From Symsagittifera roscoffensis (lineage: Eukaryota > Xenacoelomorpha > Acoela > Convolutidae), in NCBI RefSeq assembly GCF_963678635.1, contig NC_087062.1, positions 87,645,845-87,709,844 on the forward strand: a stretch of 64,000 bases of DNA. Direction: 5' to 3'. The stretch's first letter is position 1; each line of letters starts with the position of its first letter. Below the pieces are notes generated by a model, which was not told the DNA's origin, searched no databases, and saw only the letters and a list, made by a program, of their open reading frames with translations. This document shows, one piece after another, positions 45,659 to 56,429 of the stretch. The position numbers and the translations under genes were made by a program.

Positions 45659-46095
45659 GCATAAAAGCATAAACTCAAACAGAAATTGACAGGTAAAGAT
45701 CAATTAACAATTTTAACTTTACGAAAAAGTCACGATAAAATAAAATTGATAAATTGCATAAAAATTTTAGTCCTGTAAAAACAAAAAAAGATTCAGTGGG
45801 AACGTAGAAAAGTCAAATGCTTGTATGAGAACAATCGATCTGAAAATCTAAAAATTTCCTTTGTGTGCGCTCAATCTCCACGGATTGTAAAAATATCGAA
45901 TTTCAAACAATTTAATTCGAGCATTTTATCGGCAAAATAACTCGGTAACAATGAGATTTCATAACAAAACTTTTTTATTGTTATCGGTAACATCGGCCCC
46001 AATAAACTGCATAACTCAAAGCAAGCTGCAAAAATGGCCAGTATTTGTCCTTGAGACAAATTGCTCTTTTTAAAGGTCAGCCTTAACCAAGGCTG

Positions 46096-46272
46096 AACCA
46101 AATTAGAGCGAAAAGACGGTTAAAATGGGTTTTGGGGGGACCGAACCTGGTTACGGAGCATCCCATCAAGTTCGGTGCACATTCGAGTTCTAGAAAGGAA
46201 ATGACCTAGTCGGGATTCGAACCGGCGCCGAACCCGCCGGGACGCACCATGTATACGCTTGGCTACTGTCAC
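46096..46272 (-). repeat. tRNA-derived SINE-like unit
   Basis: On the minus strand, TAGCCAAGCG (A box, 46256-46265) and GGTTCGAATCC (B box, 46213-46223) are spaced as in a tRNA, the internal promoter of RNA polymerase III. The T-stem and acceptor stem do not pair well, so it is not a working tRNA gene. A tRNA-unrelated body follows, ending near a 7-bp hairpin (46078-46095, CAGCCTTAACCAAGGCTG). It lies just beyond the 3' end of the BEL/Pao pol. Confidence 0.6.
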
Positions 46273-46342
46273 TGTATGCATTTACATTTATATGCATTTA
46301 TACTTTCGCACATTTACGTTTATATGCATTTGTACTATTGTT

Positions 46343-49300
46343 TTATATTTGCGCTGCAACATCCTCCGCCCCTAAACAAGGAAGAACGGGAGCGAGCTTT
46401 ACGGTCGGGCGGGTCAGTTCGCTCGTAACGGTCTTTATGTCGGCGGATCGCGCGCATCCGTCTTTGCCGTAGTGTAGTTTAGCAATACGGGCGAGTGGGT
46501 AATGCCCACGTGGGCTGTCGGGTTCGACTACCCAAACCAAGTCGCCGGTTTTCAGTGTGACATCCGAATCATTATGCCACTTTGCTCTCTTGTTGAGAGA
46601 TGGTACATATTCACGCAGCCAGCGTGACCAAACTGCGTTAGCGTACGATTGTGCTCTGGCGTAACGCTTTTTATGATCAAAGTTATCTTCGAAACTTAAC
46701 GACGGGAAGCTAGCTGCGCTGTGACCGAGAATGAAGTGATTCGGGGTGAGTGCCTCTAGGTCGTGCGGATCGGAACTGACCGGAGTGATCGGTCTTGCTA
46801 TAAGTAATTGTTCAACTAGGCAGAGCGTTGTTCCTAGAACTTCCTCAGTTAATCTCCTGTTGCCTAATATGTCGTACAACACTCGCTTAACACTTCTCAC
46901 TAGCCGCTCCCAGGCGCCACCGTGATGAGGGGCACTGGGCGGGTTAAACTTCCACTTAATGCCTTTGTGGACGAAAACGGCCGGGGCGACTTTGTTCCAA
47001 TTTTGGACACAGGATAGGAGCTCCTTTTGAGCACCAACAAAATTCGTGCCATTGTCAGAAAGAATGGTTTTGGGGGTACCTCGCCTTGCAATAAATCGCT
47101 CTACGCCCATGACGCAGGAACTAGTATCGAGAGATGGAACCAACTCGATGTGAACTGCTCGAGTCGTGAGGCAGGTAAATAGGAAACCCCATCTCTTTTC
47201 GGTACTTCGGCGTATTGGCACTTGAAACGGGCCAAAGTAATCAACACCTGTGTTGGAGAAGGGAGGCTGCTTGTAACCCAGTCTTTCAATCGGTAGGTCA
47301 GACATAATGGGCACAACTGTTTTTACTTTGCGCTTACGGCATGTTATGCAAGTATTTTCGATGTTCCCAAGTAACCAGCGCAACTTCAGAACAATGTATT
47401 TCAACTGAACTACAGCACGCATGTAATCCAACCCCTGATGTGCACGTTGAAAGTGCATATGCCTAATCAACATATGAGCAACTCGGTGTCGACCATCCAG
47501 TATTATTGGATGTTTGCTATCAAAGTCGGTATCAACAAGACGACTGATACGTCCAGTTGAACGCAGGATGCCAGCTGGGCCGATGAACGGAGAATATTTA
47601 GCAATCCGACTTTTCTTTGTGATCCATTTATCGGACTGAAGTATTTTCACTTCGGCAGGAAATGATTCGGACTGAGCGAGATAAATGAGCTTCTGCTCGG
47701 CAATATCTAACTCGGACGGGTCGGTTATTTCAAGCGTTTTTGTACGGAAGTGTTTATGCGATGGTAGCACACGAAGCATAAACGCTAAAACACGTTTGTA
47801 CTTTACAATTGAGCTGAATTTATCCCAATTTTTAAACAGACGGATCGACGGTGCTTTCTCAGATGAAGCATCAACAAAAAACGTAGATGCAGTCTCAAGG
47901 CATGTATCAATGTCACAGAGTGGGCCTTTTAATTGGATCTTTTTGATGACATCAGTGTTCGGCTTGAATGGCCAATCACATGTCCTCAATATACTAGGGC
48001 CTCTAACCCAGCTGCTATCCTTGAGGGCTTCCGAAGAAATCCCTCGTGTGCCGGTATCAGCTGGGTTATCACCACTGAGTACATGATTCCATTGATCAAT
48101 GGTGGTGGACTCCAAGATTTCACCAGTGCGGTTTCCAACAAACACAGGAAGTTTGTTGCACGAGTTAAGCCACTGGAGAACGGTGGTAGAATCAGTCCAC
48201 ATGAATACATTGCTTACTTTGAAAGTAAGCGCTTTCAAAAACTCTTCTTTGAGTCGAGTCGCAAGCAGAGCAGCCTGAAGCTCTAACTTGGGAATGGAGA
48301 GCATCTTCATAGGCGCTACACGGGCTTTCCCAAATACAAAAGCTAACTCGGTCTTTTGCGATTTAGCAAGTCGGGCTCGGAGAAACGATACGGCGCAAAA
48401 AACGTCCTGCGAACTATCACCGAACGTGTGAAGTTCACAGCGGTCGAACGGTTCGGTAAAGTAGCTACGAGGTATCGTCAGAGTACCTAATAGTGGAAGT
48501 CCTGAGTGCCAATCTAGAAATTGTTGTTTAATTTCCTCTGGGAGATCATCATCCCACTTTTGACCACTGATTCTCCATATGTCTTTTAGTAAAAGGCGCG
48601 CTTTCACAGTATATGGAGCTACCAGTCCTATTGGATCAAAAACTGAGGAAACAAAACTCAACACGGTGCGTTGAGTAATTGCTTTATCTAGTGGTCGATC
48701 AACACCTCTACTTACTACTAGGGTATCTTTTACATGATCCCACCTGAGACCAAGAACATGCGACGATTGGTCTGGACTCTTACAAATATCCTTAACTGAC
48801 GGGTTGGACTCACGGTTGTCCGGATTAAGAGCGGTTGTAACTTCGGGTACATTGCTAACAAACTTTGTCAGGTTAAACCCACCGAATTTGAGCATTGCGA
48901 CTAAGTCTTTACTTAGGCTAAGAGCGTCAGCGGTATTTTCGAACGAGTCAAGATAGTCGTCCATGTAAAACTTCTGGACAACGGCTGAAGCGGCTTCGGG
49001 GTATTCAGCTTGATTATCAGAAGCAGTTTTTTGTAGCGCGAAATTCGCACAAGTTGGCGAATCACGAGCGCCAAAAATATGACGGGTGTATTGGTGAACC
49101 ACCACACTTGAAGTGGGGTCCTCCCGCCACAAAAAACGGAGAGACGGTTGATCTCGCGCAAGTACTCCAACTTGTAAGAACATACCTTCTATGTCAGCTG
49201 AGACGGCGTACTTGTGTTGACGGAACCTCAACAGTACAAAAATAAGATTTTGAAGGAGATCCGGGCCAACCAAGAGAGATCTATTTAAGGAAGTGCCATG

Positions 49301-49759
49301 AAATTTGAATGCTCCATTGAGCACACGGCGCACCTTGCCGGGTTTGTTCGGGTTCAAAACCGGATGGTGTGGTAGATACCACTCACGTTCGGCTCGTGAG
49401 CTGGGATCGTGCGGGTTGACGGTTATGACATATCCTTTACTTATATCTTCTCTGATTGTTTCGGTATACTTCTCGCGAAGTAACGGATCTCTATCTAATC
49501 TTTTCTCTAACGACTTTAATTGGGCTAATGAAGAATAATAATTGTTAGGCAAGCTAACATCATTATCACTCCACAGCATCGGTACAGTGTAACGCTCACC
49601 ATCGTGAACGGTTTCAGTTTTCAGGATCGACAAAGCACGCTTGTCTGCGGCGGAACGGGCATCTACTTGCTTGAACGCACCATACGACTCTAACTCATAC
49701 CATGTTTTGATGATGTCGACTACTGTACCGCGACACCTTAGAGCGCGCATCTGCTTCAT
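46343..49759 (-). CDS. pol: BEL/Pao retroelement Pol (protease-proximal linker, RT, RNase H, integrase)
   Basis: An uninterrupted 1138-codon frame. The first residues (IIKTWYELESYGAF and DGERYTVPMLW) match the segment that follows the protease in BEL/Pao polyproteins, so Gag and most or all of the protease are missing and the ATG is probably internal. RT has SADIEGMF (about residue 190) and the catalytic FYMDDYLDS (about 265). The A17/connection region and RNase H (HTFGDSSQD near 448, MWTDSTTVLQWL near 525) follow. Integrase has the His/Cys zinc motif (HMHFQRAH, CITC near 804) and the D,D,E triad at about 840, 902 and 951 (GVDYFGPF, LSDNGTNF, GGAWERL). The C-terminus holds the DUF5641-like segment with GDLVWVVEPDSPRGHYPL. 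No LTRs were recognised. Confidence 0.95.
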   Translation of the reverse strand: MKQMRALRCRGTVVDIIKTWYELESYGAFKQVDARSAADKRALSILKTETVHDGERYTVPMLWSDNDVSLPNNYYSSLAQLKSLEKRLDRDPLLREKYTETIREDISKGYVITVNPHDPSSRAEREWYLPHHPVLNPNKPGKVRRVLNGAFKFHGTSLNRSLLVGPDLLQNLIFVLLRFRQHKYAVSADIEGMFLQVGVLARDQPSLRFLWREDPTSSVVVHQYTRHIFGARDSPTCANFALQKTASDNQAEYPEAASAVVQKFYMDDYLDSFENTADALSLSKDLVAMLKFGGFNLTKFVSNVPEVTTALNPDNRESNPSVKDICKSPDQSSHVLGLRWDHVKDTLVVSRGVDRPLDKAITQRTVLSFVSSVFDPIGLVAPYTVKARLLLKDIWRISGQKWDDDLPEEIKQQFLDWHSGLPLLGTLTIPRSYFTEPFDRCELHTFGDSSQDVFCAVSFLRARLAKSQKTELAFVFGKARVAPMKMLSIPKLELQAALLATRLKEEFLKALTFKVSNVFMWTDSTTVLQWLNSCNKLPVFVGNRTGEILESTTIDQWNHVLSGDNPADTGTRGISSEALKDSSWVRGPSILRTCDWPFKPNTDVIKKIQLKGPLCDIDTCLETASTFFVDASSEKAPSIRLFKNWDKFSSIVKYKRVLAFMLRVLPSHKHFRTKTLEITDPSELDIAEQKLIYLAQSESFPAEVKILQSDKWITKKSRIAKYSPFIGPAGILRSTGRISRLVDTDFDSKHPIILDGRHRVAHMLIRHMHFQRAHQGLDYMRAVVQLKYIVLKLRWLLGNIENTCITCRKRKVKTVVPIMSDLPIERLGYKQPPFSNTGVDYFGPFQVPIRRSTEKRWGFLFTCLTTRAVHIELVPSLDTSSCVMGVERFIARRGTPKTILSDNGTNFVGAQKELLSCVQNWNKVAPAVFVHKGIKWKFNPPSAPHHGGAWERLVRSVKRVLYDILGNRRLTEEVLGTTLCLVEQLLIARPITPVSSDPHDLEALTPNHFILGHSAASFPSLSFEDNFDHKKRYARAQSYANAVWSRWLREYVPSLNKRAKWHNDSDVTLKTGDLVWVVEPDSPRGHYPLARIAKLHYGKDGCARSADIKTVTSELTRPTVKLAPVLPCLGAEDVAAQI

Positions 49760-50846
49760 GTGAATCTTGTGGTTGTGTTGTTACGATCGTACTTAACGAT
49801 TCTGCAACATTGTCAAGCTCTGTTTCCTCAGGTTCAACGTTTATGCCAGCTTTATATGATGCAGCCTTCTGTAAAACTGTATCGTTTCTTGATCGTTTCT
49901 CGACGAATTACCAAGAGGTTTGGGAATTAAGCAAGTCGGTTGAAAACCAACAACACACGCGGAGCAAACCTGAGGATGAAAGACAACAACTTAACTTGCC
50001 TAATTTTACCGTCCCGGACCACTTAGTCAGTCGTTGCGAAACGAATGTTTTGAAAAGCGAACGGATGCAAACAGGTATCAAGTCGTTGTAAACCTTAGGT
50101 TTACCAATGGGGTTGGAGAATCAGGCAAATCGGTTAAGTTCCAACAACACACGCGGAAAAAACCTGAGGATGAAAAAACTCAACTTAATTTGCCTGATAT
50201 TTCGCTACCAGACCACTTACCATAAGGTTGGTGTCATGTTACAGCACAGTTTCGCAGAATTATGGGGACGTTTTGACGATTTTTTGGAAATTTCTTACTT
50301 TTTTCCCAAAATTTTTCGGAAAATTTTTGTCAGCAGGTTCGAGTCGTAAACCACCCCAAAAAACTAGTCTAGTACCCCTTGTCTATTATCCGATTTCTTG
50401 GATTTTCAATCCGTTCACAATTACCCAAAACTTTGTGGTATCGGGAAAATTACCACTTGTAGCTTGCTTTGAGTTGGGATACACAATAAGACACCGTATG
50501 TAATTTTATTGCACAAAAAAGTTTATAAAAACTAGATGAGTCTTACAGTTTTTTGACGATTTTTTGGAGATTGGGCGGTCACCGGTTTTCGGATTATCAA
50601 ACCATCGGCCAGACGCAGAGAAATTGTTCCATGATTGCTTCTATCACTTCCACAAAACGTCTGTAGCTGGCTTGCGCTTGACAACTCAATCGACACCTGA
50701 ATTTCTCGGTAGGCCTCTCTGAATTTCTTTTGTCAGTTCTTGACAAATAAGAAATATGTCGCGTCCGTTTTTCTGCTTTTTTCAGCTCCTCGCTGGGACT
50801 GATTGAATCTCGATTTAACAGCCTATATAATCGGCGTTAGCTTAGG
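49760..50846. other. Upstream of BEL/Pao pol: no intact gag, one short duplication
   Basis: The minus strand shows only short coding-like pieces next to the pol start, so gag and the protease are absent or decayed. About 49935-50225 contains two diverged copies of a unit of roughly 190 bp (AACAACACACGCGGA and AACCTGAGGATGAAA recur). No LTR or other gene is recognised. Confidence 0.55.
49925..50225 (+). repeat. Duplicated segment, two copies of roughly 130 bp
   Basis: CCAACAACACACGCGGA...AAACCTGAGGATGAAA...CTTAACTTGCCT...GACCACTTA occurs at about 49948-50030 and again at about 50140-50222, about 190 bp apart. Both lie in open + strand frames, but I recognise no protein. Confidence 0.8.
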
Positions 50847-50993
50847 CCACTCGGCCAACTGGTACTCTGACGACTTTCGGCCAACTGGTACTCTGACGAC
50901 TTTCGGCCAACTGGTACTCTGACGACTTCGGCCGACTGGTACTCTGACGACTTTCGGCCAACTGGTACTCTGTCGACTTTCGGCCAACTGGTA
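50847..50993. repeat. 26-bp minisatellite at the gap edge
   Basis: Five to six copies of CTTTCGGCCAACTGGTACTC plus TGACGA run into the N stretch, which explains the assembly gap. Confidence 0.93.
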
Positions 50994-51193
50994 NNNNNNN
51001 NNNNNNNNNNNNNNNNNNNNNNNNNNNNNNNNNNNNNNNNNNNNNNNNNNNNNNNNNNNNNNNNNNNNNNNNNNNNNNNNNNNNNNNNNNNNNNNNNNNN
51101 NNNNNNNNNNNNNNNNNNNNNNNNNNNNNNNNNNNNNNNNNNNNNNNNNNNNNNNNNNNNNNNNNNNNNNNNNNNNNNNNNNNNNNNNNNNNN
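50994..51193. other. Assembly gap (200 N)
   Basis: 200 undetermined bases. The ORF that spans it is meaningless. Confidence 1.
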
Positions 51194-51194
51194 G

Positions 51195-51480
51195 GACAAC
51201 ATTCCGAAAAAGGTTGGTGCCTTTACCAACAAGTTTCAGCGGGTCCTACACGAAAAAGATGGACTGTTCTTCATCGGCAATAAACTCGTAATATCAGCAG
51301 CTCCTCGTTCCCCCCTCCTAGCTCTCCTTCACGAGAATCATACCCGACATGTTAGGATAAAAACGTTAGCGGAAAGCCTTTGATAAAGATTTACCATCAC
51401 GGGAAAAACTGGTCGGAGGGCATAAAACTGGTAAAAAATAAAACTAATCCCTGGCAAGACAATAATCAGAAAAAAAACAA
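51195..51480 (+). pseudogene. Element D: integrase zinc-binding fragment
   Basis: The frame from 51195 reads EKDGLFFIGNKLVISAAPRS and LLALLHENHTRH, the usual 'GLLF...LVVP...LL..HE.HPG' start of the Gypsy integrase zinc-binding domain. After a stop, IYHHGKNWSEGIKLVKN continues in another frame, matching YYHGKNCNQCIKAGKN of element C, where the Cys pair would sit. The Cys pair is missing here. The 5' side is lost in the gap. Confidence 0.75.
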
Positions 51481-52871
51481 ATCTCAAGGAAAGTATTTAA
51501 AAATTGTTTGATTGTTTCCGGCCCGGTGGAAGAATTGCAGAGCGGAACCAATCCCAGTTTTCTCTTTTTTTACCGATTCTCAAGATTTCCTCGGGTGAAA
51601 GTGTTGAACAACACTTTGAAACAATGCGTTCATAATTTCTTATACAAAACCTGGTAACCTTTGAAACCTTGAAACTTTTGGAACCTTCTTGGATTCCGAA
51701 ATCCAATAGAGTGGACCATGGGTAAAATTTTATTTCAAACGATGTTAAAAACTTCGGCAAGAAGAAAACTTTCGATCTAATTTTTTGAACAGTGGGGGAG
51801 CAAAGATCCAATCGAGTACTAGAACGACTAATTTGCACAGTGAAAACAACATCGCAAGCAAGGCTGTACAACAAACCAAAATATTCCTTTAACTCCACAA
51901 TTGATAAAGTTATTTAGATTTTAGCATCACAATCTTTTCAAAAAATGTCTACCTTTTTTTGGAAAAACATGGTCTCACATACAGTTAGATTAGTTAAAGG
52001 GAAGTCAATTATGTCAAACACAGAAGCATAGGACTGGGCAAAGACTTATCAAGTAGAAAGCGGATACCTCAACACAGCTTATAAGAAAGAAAAGGGTACG
52101 AGAGTGAGTCGACGGACAAAGCAGCGTTCATCAAGTCGAGAACCTCATTGTCAACCCCCTCAAAGAAGACGTAAGTGGTATAAGAACTCTGGTAATCAAA
52201 ACGAGGAACATTCATGTTTCAGACCTTGAAAGGTCAAAGCTTTCAACCGATTCTAACAATAATTCACAGGAAATCAGATATACGTTTCATATCAAAAAAT
52301 TGAACTGCAAATAAACTTTAAAAAAAAACAACGAAAACAAAATCTTCGTCCTTAAGCTCAAACCACTGGGATAATTTCTTACGCGCTTCTTTGGGAGACT
52401 CTTTTTTCAAATCTCCTCACCGAAAGCTTTTTAAAACTTCCAGACAGTCATCATTGGACAATCAGTCGACAGAAGACCCGGAGCACACCTTTAAAAGGGC
52501 AGAAATGTGGGACCATCAAAGTTATTCCGAAAAAGACCGCTTGTTGATAGATGTCCTTTGACAAGTTGAGTGGTCATAAGCATAGAAACGACCCGAACTA
52601 CCGTTGGTCATCGTGATCAAACATGGTCAGCACTCTATTAACTCTCCTCCAAAACTTCCTACCAAGAAATGCATCCCACCACAACAATTTGATAGCAGAA
52701 ACTACTGAAAAAACGGTCTCATCAAACTCCTCGATGGATCCTACTATTGTATTTTTAGTATCATTCTCGGCAACAATAAAAGCAAGAAGACAAGATCAGC
52801 TCAGCGATATATCTTCTTGTTATATACAGAAGGAGGCAGATAAATTCCATACAGATGTCAACTTGGCTTAA
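51481..52871 (+). pseudogene. Element D: decayed pol remainder and C-terminal tail
   Basis: No continuous frame. The last piece (52623-52871) ends KEADKFHTDVNLA, alike in sequence and position to the end of element C pol. The integrase core could not be recognised, so much is deleted or saturated with changes. Confidence 0.45.
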
Positions 52872-53323
52872 TCTGCAATGCATCAAATACAAAAATCTTA
52901 CTGGTTTTTGACCATCATTGCGAATCTAGATATTTTTGGTTCTTTTTTAGTCTTAATTCGTCGATAACCCATACAATTTTTGTCTTAGATTCAGCTTATC
53001 TTTTACTTTTTTTTTACTAATGGCCAATTTATCTTGCCTCAAATTGTACATAGTCGATCTATATTTTTCCCTGTAGATATCTTTTTGAATAGTCGGTAGC
53101 CTGTAAACTTTGTGCACGTAACTTCTACGCTGCGTGCATGTTCTTCAAATCTTTTAATAATTTCATGCAGGAGCTTATGGTAAGTTTCGATACTGTTTTT
53201 TCAGACTTCTGTTGCCCATGGGGTGGAGGGGGAATGGAGTATGCGTGTTTTATTGCCTACCATTCAGTATTACAGAAGAAAAAAAACTTTTTTTGTTTTC
53301 TTTTTTTTTTCTACAGAAGAGAA

Positions 53324-53525
53324 TGTTGAGAGTAGTGTTGTCGGTTGGTTTATTTTGATCTTTACTTCTCAAACAGATACTTACCATTTGTGCTTCCTTT
53401 TGGAATCCACTGGACTTCATGACACTTTTTTAGATGAATAAAAAAAGTAGTCTCAATTCAATTTTTTCTATTTTGTTCTTTTAACTCTAGTTTGGCATTT
53501 AGTATAGCAGCTGTGATATCACCAT
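53324..53525 (+). repeat. Probable 3' LTR of element D
   Basis: TGTTGAGAGTAG at 53324 parallels the LTR start TGTTGTGATTTAG of element C, and ATCCACTGGACTTCATGACAC parallels its GTCCAGTGGACTTCGCGTCAC. The end is not exactly fixed. Confidence 0.45.
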
Positions 53526-54580
53526 GATCTTCACTGTCTCGCAGAATCTGTTTTAATATGTCTTATGCCAGTCAAAATAATCATTTAACTATTTTTTTAT
53601 TATTTTTTCTCTCTCAACGCTCAAAATGTTTACAAGTGAAAATAAGACAAGTAATTTGGGTTATTTGAAAATTAGGTACCGGGCTGCTACAGAAATCTAT
53701 AGTTCTTTATACCAGATAAATCTTGGCTGCTACTTTTTTTTGTAAAAATATATAGTTCTCATAGATTTTCGATATAGAGATTTTCGCAAATTGTTTAACT
53801 GCTCTTCTTTACCGTGATCTTTGTTCAAACAAGAAGCTGTTTCAAGGAAGTTTTCTGGGCGTGAATGAAAACCACTATTTTTTTTCAAAACAAGTATTTT
53901 AATCTGTTGAGGACTGCTTCTTTATTCTCCGCTGGCATATAACTCGGGGCCCAGCTATCTTTTTGATTAGAAAACTAAACACACAAAAACTGGTTTTGCT
54001 CTTGGCGAAGCTTTCAAAAGCATTCAAACTTTTCAGCTTCGCATCATTTGCTCTAGTTTTCAACGCAATATAAAGTGGAATATCATAATATTCGTTATCA
54101 AAAAGAATTATTTGGGCACACACGCATGAGTTAGTTAACGTTAAAACATCAACTTATTCGGCGAAGAATGGAAGAATTTTCAATTTTCGACTGGTATCTG
54201 CGCTTCCTTGAGTGTTTCGTGCAATGTCGAGAGACGCAGCTGAGCTATAATTGTCATGGCTCCCAGTCATTACCGCCCCAAAACAGTCAGTTCCGGAAAT
54301 GACTGCTTTTGGGGCGGAAATGGCTGAGTTTTTGGGCGGTAGTGTCTGGGCGGAAAGGACTGGGGCGGAAATGTCGTGTCATGAAATGTCATATTTGATC
54401 AAAGCAAATTTGATCGAAGCAGTTGTGCATTGTTACTTATCAAAAAAACTATCCAGATAACTTTCGACAAAAATTTGTGTTCAATTGTCTCTGCTGACTG
54501 AGAAATCAATGGTACCAATCTTGAAGTTAAGTTTTTCTGCACTGTTTTTAAAAACTGGTGCAATATACATATAATAATAG
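53526..54580. other. AT-rich spacer between elements D and C
   Basis: No gene supported. It contains the hairpin and G-rich repeats at 54262-54375. Confidence 0.5.
54273..54317. other. Stem-loop with GGGGCGG arms
   Basis: CCGCCCCAAAACAGTCA and TGACTGCTTTTGGGGCGG form a near-perfect hairpin with a 10-base loop. Three more GGGCGGAAA-like units follow up to 54372. Confidence 0.8.
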
Positions 54581-54781
54581 TGTGTAAATTCCACTGGTAA
54601 CTATGCTAACTAACGACGTTTAAAAAGGAATAAAATAAGGTGTGACTTAAAACTGACCGATGTCTTAAAAAGAGGAACTAGTGACGCGAAGTCCACTGGA
54701 CTTCGTAGAGTAGACAATACTGGTACTTGATTAATCTATAGAGGTCAAGGTTAAAAGATACTAAAATACTAAATCACAACA
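54581..54781 (-). repeat. 3' LTR of element C (about 201 bp)
   Basis: Starts TGTTGTGATTTAG directly after the purine tract AGTGGGGAA and ends ...GGAATTTACACA, giving TG...CA ends. No second copy is present to confirm the length. It contains the palindrome-like GAAGTCCAGTGGACTTC. Confidence 0.5.
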
Positions 54782-54790
54782 TTCCCCACT
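54782..54790 (-). promoter_or_regulatory. Polypurine tract of element C
   Basis: Sense strand AGTGGGGAA ends exactly at the TG that starts the LTR, the standard arrangement for plus-strand priming. Confidence 0.6.
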
Positions 54791-55197
54791 GCACAAAAAA
54801 TTATATCTGCTCACTCCCCAATGTAGCCAATATCACACATTTACTCCATTCTCCCCTCAATCGACCAGGGCCAAAGTTGAAACAAAAAGTAACAGCGTTT
54901 AGCACCAATGGAAATTCACAGAGATAACAATTTACAATGGAGATGATTATATGGTTATAACCTACAAGATTAAATAGATATCTACAGTGACTGTACAGCT
55001 GACAAAATGATATGTACAATTGGGGTTATGTGACATATCAACAAATTAAACAAGCTAACCTACATAACTAACTAATTAAAATGTACAAAATCCTTCAACC
55101 TGAGAATTAGTACAGATACATAACATAACTAACCAATGGAGAAACAAAATGTCAGTACTAAGAAATATGCTAAACGAGTTTTTCAGTTTTCGGAGTT

Positions 55198-56423
55198 TTA
55201 GTATGTGGCGTTAAATTTGTCATGGAAACTGTCGGCCTCCTTCCTTACATCTGTGTCTATGCCTGAAGATATATTGCTCCCGTCATCGTCCTGAAGGTCA
55301 GGTCTGACTTCTTCCAATGGAGAGGATAGTACCGCAATCTTTGGCGTCAAGGTGGTCGGGGTTGACGAGGAGCCTTGTGTAGTTTCCGCCACCAGTGTTG
55401 GATGGAAAGGTATGTCTTCGAGTGGTGTCAGGTAGTCCGAAGGAGAGTCTGAGGGAAAGGTCGTCTGTAGATTTTTCGAGCCGGAGAAGGTGATCAGGGG
55501 TTCGTCGTCGGAATCCGCTGTTTCGATGGTTTCTGCTCCAAGGGTCACCTGGTCTATGAAGCGCCTGTCTCCGTAAAATTTAGGGGGACCTGGATTCCTT
55601 CTGGGCCGTGGTTTGTTGCTTTTCGTGGTTTTGGGCGTCTCCAATGTCTTTTCCGGAGAGCTGTCTATCCTAATTGGGTTATCGCCTTTGCCCATTGGGA
55701 GAGTACTCGTCGTCTGAATGTTGGTTTAACTCGCTAATGTGTGTCTTGACTGATCTAAATCACCATCAATATTAAAAGTCGGTATATTATATACAATTTC
55801 CGAGTCCGTACCGAAATAATCATTGATAACTTTGTCCCAATGGTCTAACTCTAGCGAAGAATTTAATTCAGTATACGAGAATTGTGAACCTTTAAAACTA
55901 GGGGTTTTCATTCTCCTCCTTTTCATCGCCATTTCTCCCGTTGGTTTATAGCTCGTCGATGGGCCTCCTTCGTTCGAGTCTGGTCTCTTCAATGGAGAGT
56001 TTCTCTTTCGTTTCCCTGCTAAATCATCACTATTATTTATCGAGTTTGGAACTGCTGAAAATTTACTGGGAGCCGACGGTTGATTTTTATTAAAAACTAA
56101 AGCAGTTTTTTAATGTCTAATGTAACCGTATGTTTAGTATCCGACAATGGTTTTCCCCCAAGTGGTTTGAAATAAAGTTCGCCTTCCCTTCGGTTAACTG
56201 TCTTCCTAAACCAGTTACCTCCTTGGCTGAATGGGTTTGAACGTGGGGCTCGCTGAAGGTTTCTGTCTAGTTTGTCCGATGGATCGCTCTCATACCCGTT
56301 TTTGTCTGCCGCTGTGTTCTCCAGATAGCCGTCCTCGAATGTGTCATTTGCTCTCCAGTCTTGAGCTCTATCCTCTGACAATATTGACTTTCCGTTGCCT
56401 AAATTAACCGAGTGAGAGATCAA
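55198..56423 (-). pseudogene. Element C pol: tail after integrase
   Basis: Three pieces in different frames: 56097-56423 (ends FKPLGGKPLSD...KKLL), 55726-55992, and 55198-55695 with RRNPGPPKFYGDRRFIDQV, a C-terminal Gypsy pol pattern, ending KEADSFHDKFNATY. These are tail regions without catalytic motifs. Confidence 0.7.
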
Positions 56424-56429
56424 TGATTT

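Larger units (their letters stand above)
42761..46077. other. AT-rich region with scattered repeats, no gene
   Basis: No gene is supported. Short ORFs such as 43166-43444 and 44910-45182 have no domain. The region holds dispersed repeats (listed separately) and a G-rich patch near 44035-44075. Confidence 0.5.
51195..53525 (+). mobile_element. Decayed Gypsy element D (related to element C, opposite orientation)
   Basis: After the gap the + strand has an integrase zinc-domain fragment, a long decayed stretch, the C-terminal tail KEADKFHTDVNLA (compare KEADSFHDKFNATY in element C), a purine-rich AGGGGGAATGGAG stretch near 53225 and an LTR-like end. The order and orientation fit the 3' part of an element related to C. 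Confidence 0.62.

Noticed and set aside
46213-46272. Functional tRNA gene on the minus strand
   Set aside because: T-stem and acceptor stem mismatches; better explained as a tRNA-derived SINE.
50847-50993. CRISPR-like array
   Set aside because: Units are directly adjacent without unique spacers, and the setting is eukaryotic; the 14-bp and 20-bp arrays were rejected for the same reason.
50837-51232. ORF across the N run
   Set aside because: Half of it is undetermined sequence and the rest is the 26-bp minisatellite.
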